DNA from: Solen grandis
Taxonomy: Eukaryota > Mollusca > Bivalvia > Adapedonta > Solenidae
DNA: 64,000 nt
Assembly: GCA_021229015.1 (NCBI GenBank)
Contig: CM037787.1
Location: forward strand, 38,759,037 to 38,823,036
Reading direction: 5' to 3'
Positions 34,375 to 44,966 of the stretch are shown in pieces (positions within the stretch are counted from its first letter, which is position 1; every line of letters begins with the position of its first letter). Both the position numbers and the translations under genes were made by a program. The notes beneath the pieces were generated by a model that had not been told where the DNA came from, did no database searches, and worked only from the letters and a program-made list of their open reading frames with translations.

Positions 34375-35830
34375 CCGCAAAGCGGCATCTTGGTTTTCGC
34401 TTTTAACTTGACTAGTAAGAGTACTGGTTTCAACAATAATCGGTCTTATGACCTTGACCTTTGCAAATTTTAATCGTAATTTACTAAGATTTATTTGTAA
34501 TATTTAAATGCATAAACAGTGAAATAAAGATGAAGATTGAACAAAAAATAAAGTCAGGAGCTGCAAAAAAGAAGAAACATATGGATTTTCAATTGTTTGA
34601 TAAAAGGATCAAACTTTGGACTGTGGTAATTTGATCAAATGAAGTCCTATCTTCAAAAACTAAACACCAATGGAAAAATCTCTTCACGAACTAAAACTTT
34701 TGTTCATATACTTTCTATAAAATATTTTTAGATTTGAAGCTATTTTGTGCCGATAAAAATAACAATAATCGGTATTATGACCTTGACCTTTGCATATTTT
34801 CATCGTTATTTACTGTGATTTAATTGTATTATTTAAATGCATAAACAGTGAAAACATGATGAAGATTGAACAAAATATAAAGTCAGGAGCAGCAAAAAAG
34901 AGGAAACATACGAATTTACAATTGTTTGATAAAAGGATCAAACTTTAGACTGAGGTTATTTGATCAAATGAAGTCCAATCTTCAAAATCTAAACAACAAT
35001 GGAAAGATCTCTTCACAAACTAAAACTTTTGTTCATATACTTTCTATAAAATATTTTTAGATTGAGAGCTATTTTATGCCGATAAAAATAACAATAATTG
35101 GTGTATGACCTTGACCTTTGCATATCTTCGCTGTTTTTTTCTATGATTTTATTTGTATAATAAAAATGCATAAACAGTGAAATCATGATGAAGATTGAAC
35201 AAAAAATAAAGTCAGGAGCTGCAAATAACCTTAAAAGTCATGCTTTTAAAATGTTGATTTTTCGAAAAAAATGGTTAAGTTTGACCGCGTACTGTGGACA
35301 AACCATGCATTTCCCGAATTCGCCACCCCATATATTTTGTGCGTATATGTCTTGCGAATCATATACAACAAACAAAATTCTCCTATCTCATCTCTGAATA
35401 AAATGGGTAGGTTTTTGGTAGACCTACCCTTATTTCACAGTTTTTGCGAGATTCGAACTTTCAACCTCCTGTAGCACGAAAGTTTTATATACGCAAATTT
35501 TTGGAACCTATCATATTTTATTGGGCTATTTACAAGGAACATTATGTCAAAACCGCATTTGAATCGGACCTCAAATAATTGAGATATTGCTTATTAAACA
35601 TTTTCATATAAAACGCCCCCTGGCGGGAAAATCAAAACAAAAATGAAAACTATCTCGACGTTAGGATCATCTTCAAGAACGTGGTTATTACTGATAAAAG
35701 TTTCATAGATGTGGCTTTTCTCACCTCGGAGCTATGCCGTTCACAAAAAAGGGTTAGAAAAATAAAAAAAAAAAGAAACAGAACGAGAACAAAGGGTTTT
35801 CGCACTGCGATGCGAAAACCCAACTAAAAG
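34375..35830. mobile_element. Unclassified element with 332-bp tandem core and terminal hairpin
   Basis: Opens with GAACCGCAAAGCGGCATCTT. Then come two complete units and one partial unit of about 330 bp (from 34440, 34775 and 35105) sharing ATGACCTTGACCTTTGCA, GCATAAACAGTGAAA and AAGATTGAACAAAA. After a unique segment it closes with a hairpin, GGGTTTTCGC and GCGAAAACCC (35797-35824). A hairpin end with internal tandem units recalls non-autonomous Helitron relatives, but no ATC/CTRR ends are clear. Confidence 0.5.
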
Positions 35831-36947
35831 AACCTGAGGCATGCAATGCAAGCAAATTTTAAGCAAATTACATCTTCCATTCCATTTTTTTTTTTCAGCC
35901 AAATGAACAATCACTTGCACCAGAAAAACAAAATGTGTAAGAATATCTGTTGAAAACTGATTGTTAGATGCAGTTGCTCAATGTAGAATTCTAATATGGG
36001 AATAAAATGTAACAATATTTAAATTTAATAAATAAACTACATGGAATTTGGAATAAATGTAAATGACAGAGGCCTGTGCTATGCTTTTTGAAATGTAATT
36101 TATATATATGTTACTCTTCATGGAGTTCAATGATTCTTATCTGAAGAGGAATTTAAAAGAAGAAACACACATAGAGCATGGACAGGTATTAAAACTATCA
36201 TGTAATTCCATTTGATGTGCGAAAGGACATTTAAATATTTTGGGTTTTTTTTGTTTTGTTTTTTGAAAGTGCTGGTATCTCTTGAAACCTCTCTTATGGC
36301 AACAACAGCATCAGCCACACATGAGTACAGTATAGTGACTTAATTATACTAGTTTTGTAAGAGTAGTCTTAGTAAAGTGCCAAAGCCAGCATAAGCATAA
36401 ACCTTTCAGAATTCATAATCAATCACCCATGATTATAACCATGTGAGCAGCAGTAAAAATGTATAGGTATTTATTTCATTCAATTCAAGACTGTAGAAAA
36501 CTCAGTCAGGAAAATTCTAGCATTTTTTTCTGAAGTGGACTTTTGTCAGCATGTTAAAACCATATTACTCTGTCTCTCTGTGGTATCAGTCCATCAGATA
36601 AGTGACATGATACAATGTCCTGAGTTATAATAAATTTCCTGGTACTTTGCTAACTGTTCATTATATCTAGAAGACTAAATTCAAGAATCAATATTTGGTA
36701 CCCAACTTTTAAGGGATAAACTTGCATACCACCCATCACTGAATTGTGATCAAAGTCTATAAAGTGATAGTGGGAATTTTATAGTAAATGCAAGCCTTTA
36801 TAGACTTAAAGCAAAAGAGCCTATTACTCCACGTCAATGGATGCTTGCATCTGATATAAGGTCTAATATCTAATAAAACTAAATTGTTTCTAGGTGGGAA
36901 AATGAAAACACTGAAATGAAAAAAATCTTCCTAGTAATTAAAAAACC
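35831..36947. other. No gene seen
   Basis: AT-rich, no repeats or motifs recognised beyond T and A runs. Confidence 0.55.
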
Positions 36948-37200
36948 CACCAACAGTATTTCAGTAATTTTAGGGACTATATGTACATGAGTCAGATATT
37001 GTGCCGCCTCATGTAATATCACATTCAACAGACGAGTGACCTTACCTGTTTACCATAACTCATCAAATTATCCTGAATCTCAGATAATGATGCTAAACCA
37101 GTTCCATTTTTAAGGACTATGGTATGTCATGGCTATGCATGAATTGAACCTACAACACCTGGGTTAGTGGAAGAATACTCTAGGTACTTGACCAACAAGA
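36948..37200 (-). mobile_element. SINE family 1 copy, old
   Basis: CCCACCAACAGTATTTCAGT at the tail side, GGACTATGGTATGTCATGGC near the head and a degenerate head (GTACTTGACCAACAAGACTG). Heavily substituted. Confidence 0.6.
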
Positions 37201-37379
37201 CTGATAGGATATGTATGTAGGATTACAGTCAGTCAGCAAGAATCATATATTCCAACAGTTGTTTATTTAGGCCCATTGAGAAACATACTTTTAACAAGTA
37301 ATATCTCAAGCCTTCAGCAGATGCCTTCAAATACTTCAAGTAGCCAAAATTATAATTTGTAAGCAGTATGGTAATTAAT

Positions 37380-38700
37380 AGATAGTTGAGCTCAAAACAT
37401 GTAAGTGTTGTGTCTCAGGTTCAAATCCTGATCTATCCGCACATTTTCTACACATAGTTATGTAATGTCCAAGTAGTTACCCTTGCCGCTGTGAGGTCTG
37501 TGTAAGCATTCCAATAACTATATCTGTATGTACTGGTTCTAGTCCTTGGCTAAATGTTGGGCCGTTACAGTAATAATTCTCAAGTGTATGTCACACTTGG
37601 GTATAACAAGAACATAGATTATTTTTTCATGAACAAAATTCAAATATGGCTTATGCATTGATATATATGATTAAACTGCCCAAAAGTAATTCTTATCAGA
37701 CAGATATTTGTGTCTGTGGTCTGGTGGTTCTTCAACCCTGTATGCTGGGGGTCTGAGTTGGGTTCAATCTGGATCATGCTAATTTTTTTACCTGGTAATA
37801 TAACAGCCTGTTAGCAATCCTGAAGATTAGTCTGTAGAGCTCATGCACTGTAAGCTGTAAGTTTTTAAATCCTGGTCTGGGTGCACATTCTTTTTTTCAC
37901 CTACTTTTTAGTTACATTTGGTGCCAAACATGGGACCATGTAGATAAAATTATATAATTATATATCAGCCATTGGTTTTTCAAGAACATAGCAAATTGTT
38001 CTGTCCTGTCATGAATTCAGGTAAAAATTCCAAATGTAACTGCTAAGTAAGAGATTAGTGTCAGTGGTCTGGTAATATGACCAACCTGTTTGATTCCAAA
38101 TCCCAATCTGGCTGTTCATGTTTCATACTAGATAAAAATAACAGCCCATTAGTAACAGTACGAGGTTTGTATTAGCAAGTCTGTATATCAGCCTGTAGAG
38201 CTCTCACATTGTATGCCAAGGGTCCTGGATTTGAATCCTGGTCCGTCTTTACATTCTGTTTTACCTGGTTACATTTGGTGCCAGAAAGTTCATCTGTATA
38301 TATCGCCCTTCGGTTTGTCAATAATATAGCAATTTGTTATGTCAAATGAATTCAGGGACAAATTCTAAATGTAGCATGTGGCCCTAAGTAAAGGATTTAT
38401 GTAAGTGCACCCACTCAAGTCCTGGTCTGGCTATTTATTTCTCTTACTTGATCATTTTGCTCTTACTGTTTTTAAATGTGTTGCCATTGGATTAAAAAAG
38501 AAAATAGGTATCTGTTCTCAATCCTTTGACCTTAGAGCCCAATTAATTCAGAATATAAGCTAGGTGGATGTTATTTTCTATGGCCTTTAAAGTATTAATA
38601 AGTCATAAGAACAAGTGGTCATTATGAATTCATTCTCATGACCACTCTTACTTAAACCATTTGAGGGGTCATGGGTTCAAATCCATGTCTGGATTTAAAG
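37380..38700 (+). repeat. Cluster of tRNA-like pieces with a 365-bp tandem duplication
   Basis: At least five B-box-like strings occur: GGTTCAAATCC at 37428, GGGTTCAATCTGG at 37765, TTTTTAAATCCTGG at 37863, GATTTGAATCCTGG at 38227 and GGGTTCAAATCC at 38671. The segments 37697-38060 and 38062-38405 are diverged copies of each other: both hold GTGGTCTGG, AGCCTGTAGAGCTC-like and TTACATTTGGTGCCA in order. Confidence 0.55.
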
Positions 38701-39881
38701 TTTTTCTTAAATTGCTATATTACATCCATGCCTCTAGTCTAAGCTCAGTGTGATTTCTCAATCTCATACAATATCTATCATTGTTCATAAATATTCTAAA
38801 TCAACTCATTGCTTGATCCAGTTATGCTTTATGCATATTGATCTACAGAAACCCTGCATAAATATAGCTCTAGTATAAACGGAAGCTTAAATAGTAACAG
38901 AAATCCGGAAAGTACGAGGACGAGCGACATAAAGAAAGATGAACAAATAAAACATGTAGATGAAGACACTACTAAATAATAAATACAAAATAAAAGGTAA
39001 CACCATTGTTTTGAATCTAAAAGACTAGATCTAGCTGATTGTTGTGGCGATAAAAATAAAACAAATTAAGAACAAACCTTTAAATCGCAATGATAGGGAA
39101 AATCGATTATCATATCGATCGGTCTGATAGATACTGATTTTCAAATTACTGCACCCTTCTTACTATTGGATAGATTCTCTTCGAACTTGACTGGAAACTA
39201 TGTTCTCTCACTCCATTGTCATTCGCTATCAACGTAGTTTGTGGGGTGGTAGTTATTAGAAATGACGAAATACAAGAAAAACCTAAATGTATACAAGAAA
39301 ATCCGAAATGCACTTCTTACTTTATAGCTATATATCTTTAAATAAAAACTTTCATCAAAGATGAATAAAGCTTCGAGATTTTATCACACGTTTGATTCAA
39401 ATTATATCATATGTTGTTTTTTTTAAGTTCTGGTGAAATTTATGCTTTTGTGGCTTTTATTTTGCCAGTATCAATATGATTTCGGTAATTCTACAATTAC
39501 ATTCGGTATACCAAAAGTAGACCTTATGATGATAACATATTTTATTGCCAACTAGTTATATAAACTTACAACGAATATCCAAGCATTAATGGGTACATAG
39601 CAAATGGGTTGGGCTACAAGTTCTTAAACTTAATTTCAGCCCTCCCCAACAATGTAAAATTTTCAGCATTAAACATGGCAATATATACTACTGCTAACAT
39701 ATAGTCATTATTTAATTAACAGTGTTAGGAAAAAACAACAGCAAAAAAAAACATTCATGATACATGTTTGACAGACAGTAAAGATGGAGAGGAAGACATA
39801 AAGGGGGGGGGGGGGGGCAGTGGTAGAAAGAAGATGGAGAGAAGTTGGATGAGCATTTGTCGGGTTCGTGAATGTATGAGA
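38701..39881. other. No gene seen
   Basis: AT-rich, and includes the likely 3' tail region of the LINE relic and a G15 run. Confidence 0.5.
39803..39817. repeat. G15 homopolymer
   Basis: Fifteen consecutive G, 65 bp from the 3' end of the LINE ORF2 relic. Confidence 0.9.
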
Positions 39882-40172
39882 TTACGAGTTGAAACGCTTA
39901 GATAACTTAATATGTAGGTGGACGGCTTCAACAATTAATATATTTTGTTGATGTGAAAGACTAGTATCGCCAAAAAGTAACAACTCAATGTTTAATGGAT
40001 GAAATGCACGAGTAGCTGTGAACAATACAGTTCTTTCATTAATATAACGTTTACATCGGAAAAAATAATGTTCAGCATTTTCTGTTTCTTGACAATGTTC
40101 ACATAAATCAGTATTTGACACATGATTTTTAAAAAGGTCACTTTTAAGTAGACCTAACTTGACAGATACTGC
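39882..40172 (-). pseudogene. C-terminal zinc-finger end of a LINE ORF2
   Basis: Open on the minus strand from about 40172 to the stop at 39882. It reads SVKLGLLKSDLFKNHVSNTD then CEHCQETENAEHYFFRCKRY. The C-x2-C-x8-H-x4-C pattern is the terminal zinc-binding motif of non-LTR retrotransposon ORF2 proteins. A stop just upstream ends the homology; the rest of the element is missing. Confidence 0.75.
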
Positions 40173-40429
40173 TTACGTTACATGTTCTAAATAAAATACT
40201 GTAGCGAATATACAAAATAGATAATTACATTTTGTCTAGTGCTGAACGAAAGTTTGAAGAAAAAAAAAAAGGAGTTTCCTCTCTTAACCAACAGGTTTCA
40301 ATATGAACTATTTTTAACCTCAGAACTTCTTCTGCGTAGTAATACTACGAAATGTTAAAATTGACGTGCCAGCTGTTTTCAATCGACCTGAGAGTGTGGT
40401 TCTAAAGACTGCTTGCGCATGCAGTCTAA

Positions 40430-40957
40430 AAACTGACAAAATATATGATAAATAAGAAGGGACAAAGCTATTATAAAATCAGTCATACTGGTAAACGATA
40501 GCGCAATCTGGCCTGAAGACGGACCTGCAGACAGATACGACTAAAATAAAGACCCCATATATTTCATATCTGGAAGTGTAATTATCAAAACAAACATTCC
40601 ACGGGTACAGTTTAAAATGTCGAATATCTAATCGCTGTATAAGTTCTATTCAGCAAATGGATAACAATGGAGACAGTAATAACCAGGAAGATCAATACTA
40701 TTCATTTATTCTCTTTGCTCAGCGATTAACAGCTTAAAAAGTTGCCATGTGAATGTCTGTAAAAACTTGATTGTCTCTCTTCTGTCAATAAGTGATTAAA
40801 TAATGAAAAATTACACACATATTTGTTTGTCTTATACGGCTTATCCATTAACTGTTTTGGGGTTGTATTGGAACTGCATTGAATAATCGATGGAAAACAG
40901 TCGTAACCTCACTTGACAATTGAATCAATTGGTCATAACATGGTGTTGAACTATTTC
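40430..40957. repeat. Upstream flank of fragment B (duplicated)
   Basis: Counterpart of 21589-22132, starting ACTGACAAAATATATGAT and continuing into fragment B without interruption. Confidence 0.65.
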
Positions 40958-41169
40958 ATGAAGTATCACAGAAACATGATCATTTATCGTCTTCTAATTC
41001 TTTTCAGTCTCCTTGGTTAAATACAAGGATAATCTAATCCACAACAGATACACTTTTGAAAGATTTGTTAACAGATTATTCTCCACTGACAAGTCTAGCA
41101 CCTAATTATTCTAAAACCACTGAAGAAGTTTTACGTATAGATATGTATTTAATAGAATTGGACGAACTC
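40958..41169 (+). pseudogene. Decayed 5' fragment of a Cys-loop channel gene (fragment B)
   Basis: Has an ATG and signal-peptide-like start (MKYHRN), then two in-frame TAA codons where the intact genes have CAA and TAC. After these it remains alignable through LLKDLLTDYSP to LIELDEL. At about 41167 it switches abruptly into sequence matching 26708-26770, which lies 2.8 kb downstream of gene 1, with a short CTCAGTGCAAT-like overlap at the switch. This suggests a deletion through microhomology that removed the rest of a third gene copy. It shares the TCTAAAACC variant with fragment A, so the two are each other's closest relatives. Confidence 0.8.
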
Positions 41170-41349
41170 AGTGCAATCCCTATTTTTTACTCGTCATATT
41201 TTTACCATATTAACATGTGCTTTCAGTATTAATTGATTATTTGACCAAAGAAAATACAATCTCTCTGTTCTGACTTAATGCAAAATGTGTTGGACTTGAA
41301 GAATTATAATGCATATATCCAAATGTAAAATATTTACATATATATTTTC

Positions 41350-41890
41350 ACTCACCTGAGCACAGCGTGCTCAAAATGAGCTATTGTGTCCGATGAATGT
41401 CCGGCGTCTGGCGTCAAATATTACTTGAATGGTATCTTCTCCTAAACCACTAAGCCAATTTTCATAAAACTTAATAGGAATGTTCCTTTGGTGGTCTTCC
41501 TCCAAAGTTGTTCAAAGAATTAAATTACATGCCAAAATTGGGTTGCTATGGCAACAAAAAGAGAAACAAAAAGAAAACTTCAAAAATCTGCTCCTCCAAA
41601 CGTATTTTTCACAGATGTTCCTTGGGTCACTCTCTGCCAAGATTGTTCAAATTATATGGTTCATATAATGAAAACATGGCCGCTAGGGGGCGGAGTTCAT
41701 TTTCTTATATGCATATAGTACAAATTTAAAAAATTCTTCTTGTCCAAAAGTACTCACTGGATTCATAGCTGGCAGGGGGCAGAATCCATTTTCCACAATA
41801 TCAAAAGGTATTTGCTGTTTCTTTTCTTCCCACAAATACCTGGTTTTCAGGTGAGCGATTCCATGGCCACCATGGTTCTCTCTTGTTTTA
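41350..41890. mobile_element. CTCACCTGAGC element, short form
   Basis: Begins CTCACCTGAGCACAGCGTGC and ends CAGGTGAGCGATTCCATGGC then CTCTTGTTTTAG, the same termini as 47529-48809 but with an unrelated interior. It lies between fragment B and gene 2 of the Cys-loop cluster and accounts for part of their extra spacing. Confidence 0.65.
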
Positions 41891-42664
41891 GAAAAGGAGT
41901 GCTTACTGTGTTCGTGTTCGATAAAAACTGAAGTAATCACGTGTTTCCTTTTTATGGTCTCATAGTACTCCTTGATTAGAAATGCAATACATCAGTCGGT
42001 AAATTCATTTCCGAATTGCGTCACGGTACATTGATTTAAAAATGAAATTGAAAGGTGAAACGTCTGTGAAAAGGAGCGTAGAGTAAATTTGATACCTTAT
42101 CTTTAATGAGGGATTTTATATCCATAACCGAAGTATTGGTTGAGAAAGTAAACATAAAAATAGGCCATGTTTGAAATATGTGACATGGCGCTGTTTCTGG
42201 AAGTATCTTTTTTATTTCTTAATAACCACTGTAAAAAATATTCTTGCCATTCTTCACTAGAACCTATTTTTGTAACACCTTCACATTACATTGAATGTAA
42301 AATTATCATAGATTTGCGGACATATAAATCTCGTTATGATAATATTTTTTTAGGAAAAGATATGTGACCTCTACCTAAGTCCTTTATTGAAATCATTTTA
42401 AATAAGAAATGTTACGTCCACCTGAGTTTAGTGGCTGAGGAGAAAAAAAAACAACAAATGATGAAGGAAATTCCCAAGGAATATTTTTGATAAATGACTT
42501 CATACAGTAGATTGATATTAAATATATCAATATTCTAATTTCCGAATTTGATTTATTTGTGGAAACAACTCTACGGGTACAGATAACATATCAAATATCT
42601 TATCGTTGTAGAAGTTATATTCTGTTTAACGGTATGCATTAGTGAGTATTTTACTAAAACAGAA
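41891..42664. other. No gene seen
   Basis: AT-rich insertion-derived DNA between the CTCACCTGAGC element and the conserved flank of gene 2. Confidence 0.5.
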
Positions 42665-42959
42665 CCATGTTGGAAAATTAATATATAAAGTTGTTCTCTT
42701 TACTCATTGAGTGACAGCTTAAATAGCCTCCATTAGCACATCCATATCAGTAAACGTGTGTCCATCAACCCTGGGCTTTTGTCAATAAATGAAACAATAA
42801 CTAGTGATGGGCCCTAACTGGACATGTTTGTATTATACCACGTTTCCATGAACCTGTTCGATTTATACTGGAACTGGTTTAAAGAATCGATGAGAAAAAT
42901 GTTCCTAACGACACTTGACAGTAGACTTATTTGGTTATAACGTGGTGTTAAACTTTCTC
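42665..42959 (+). promoter_or_regulatory. Conserved 5' flank of Cys-loop gene 2
   Basis: Counterpart of 22300-22590, with the same blocks (ATACCACGTTTCCATGAA, ATGTTCCTAACGACA, ATAACGTGGTGTTAAACT) and several small indels. Left of 42650 the homology to gene 1 breaks and unrelated DNA begins. Confidence 0.5.
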
Positions 42960-44263
42960 ATGGAATATCACAGCAGCATGCTTATTTGTCGCCTTTTAAT
43001 TCTAGTCAGTTTTCTTGGACAAATACAAGGATACACTAAACAAGATGCAGATAGACTTTTGAAGATTTGTTAACAGATTATTCTCCACACACTAGACCTG
43101 CAGCTAATCACTCTGAAGTCACAGAAGTAGTTTTCCGAATGTTTATGATATCATTAATAGAATATGACGAACTTAAAGAGACCTTAACAATCAACGCTGC
43201 TATAAGTCTTCGCTGGAGGGATGATTACATGATCTGGGATCCTGAAGAGTATGAGAAAGTAGAGCATTTCCTTTTGGATGGATCTCTCATCTGGCAGCCA
43301 GAGCTCATGCTCTTGAACAATGCAAACGATTTCAGGAGAGTTGGCAAAGATGGGTCCACTGTTATTGTCAATTACGGCGGAAATGTTTTGTCTTACAGTG
43401 GTTTGTTGATCTCCATTCCATGCCCTGTCGATGTTACATATTACCCAATGGACACCCAGACATGCAATCTAAAATTTTCATTTTGGGCCCATTCAGAGGA
43501 TGAGGTCATAGGAAAATTGTTAAAAGATACTATCGACACTAGTGCATTTGAGGGACATGGAGGCTGGGATGTTGTTAACACCCATATGTTTCTTGATATC
43601 GATTACAACTTAATTGTCCAAATTTCCCTGAAGAGAAAATCAACATTTGTGTTTATCAACATCATTATTCCTCTAATCATGATGGGAACAGCAAGCTTGG
43701 TCGTCTTTCTTCTCCCTGTTGAATCTGGGGAGCGAGTATCATTTAGCAGTACTTCAGTCATGGCTATTGCAGTGTTCCTATCAGTGATTTCCGACAGTTT
43801 ACCTAAAACCTCGAGCCCAGTACCACTGTTGTCCTTCTACATAATGTCTATCCTGAGTCTAAGCTTTGTCATAATGTTCGCCAACATTGGCATATTAAGG
43901 ATATTTCATGCAGAACAGCGACAACAATATTCAGCTTGGTTTTACTGGACGATAAAGATTTTAATATTTCTAAAGTGTATTCACAACGTTGGTCAAGTTC
44001 GAAGATTTCCTTTAAAGGCAAATAGCGTTAACAAAAAAGAAGACAACAATGACGATTTATCGTTGTATTCTGTTGAGTCCGAGTCACATGACTGTCCAGT
44101 CGGAAATAACAAAGAAGATCACACATCAGAATTGGACTCATTTCATAATTATACTGTAGATGATTTGTGTTCTGGACTAAATTTCTTTCTCGTGATATTA
44201 TTTGCAAGTGGTTTCGGTATTACAACTACTACATTTTTCCTCGTAATGTCAATTAACACATAG
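42960..44263 (+). pseudogene. Cys-loop channel subunit (nAChR-like), gene 2, with one-base frameshift near the N terminus
   Basis: Paralogue of the gene at 22591, about three quarters identical in protein by eye. The ATG at 42960 opens the same signal peptide, but one A is missing from the AAAG around 43062-43065, so this frame stops at TAA 43071-43073 after 36 codons. The downstream frame is open from there to the TAG at 44261-44263, about 398 codons, with every domain present: Cys-loop, M1 to M4, SGER before M2, and 9' Met. Unlike gene 1 it keeps the loop-B Trp (KFSFW), but loop A is PELMLLN and loop C again lacks the Cys pair. No in-frame ATG restores the signal peptide; the first downstream Met codons lie inside the extracellular domain. 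The long clean frame means either a very recent lesion or an assembly indel in a short A run. Typed as pseudogene because the sequence as given cannot encode the full protein. Confidence 0.8.
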
Positions 44264-44538
44264 CTCGACTTTCTTTCTGTGAATAGAAAGATTTATTTTA
44301 ACTGCATTTGATGTGATTTTACTCAGCTTACTTATATTCCTTTAGAATATTAATCATTGATATTTGTTTAGACATATCTGTTACACACTTGCATCTTTTA
44401 GCTCACATACGGCGCAGGTGATTATCTAGGGATAATATATGTAAAAAGAATAATATTACCAGAAATTCAGAAAGAACTCTGTATGGTTGGTACTGAAAAT
44501 CTTTATGAAATTTTTGAAATCATTTGATTATAAAATAC

Positions 44539-44544
44539 AATAAA
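44539..44544 (+). terminator. Candidate polyadenylation signal of Cys-loop gene 2
   Basis: AATAAA about 275 bp after the stop codon. The surrounding TTGATTATAAAATACAATAA resembles 24890-24915 downstream of gene 1, so part of the 3' flank was also duplicated. Confidence 0.35.
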
Positions 44545-44904
44545 ATGATACTGTGCTTGGTTTATTTCTTCTCGTGCTTTGTCAGAGTAACATACCGACA
44601 GAATTACTGTATTCACCCTCCGTGTTTATCTTTATATTGTTATTAAGGCGCATATTTCTTGTAAATGGATATGGCAGAATGATTTTGGCTGTAATCCTTT
44701 GCCCGGTTTAAAAAACAAAAAAGACAACATAAAATGTAACGGGATGTCAATAAGTAGACTAATTTAACTAAATAAGACCCTATTTCATTGATTTTAATGA
44801 AATAAATCAGAATTCTTGATATGCAAAATTATTTATAAAGTCAATGGCCTCTCATTTTAGATCACATTTTATAACGATATAAAATTATAAATGTATCAAA
44901 ATTA

Positions 44905-44963
<59 letters not shown>
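44905..44963. repeat. Compound microsatellite (CA)n-(TA)n
   Basis: About nine CA units passing directly into about twenty TA units. Confidence 0.92.

Positions 44964-44966
<3 letters not shown>

Noticed and set aside
30647..40430. AGACTGCATGCG near 30649 and CGCATGCAGTCT near 40417 as terminal inverted repeats of one 9.8-kb transposon
   Set aside because: The right motif is itself half of a local hairpin (AGACTGC ... GCAGTCT) and the interior is a mixture of unrelated repeats without a transposase; too short to call.
43067..44263. Gene 2 read as an intact 398-codon protein with its own start
   Set aside because: The first codon of that frame is TTG, matching an internal Leu of gene 1. The true ATG lies at 42960 in a different frame because of the missing A.
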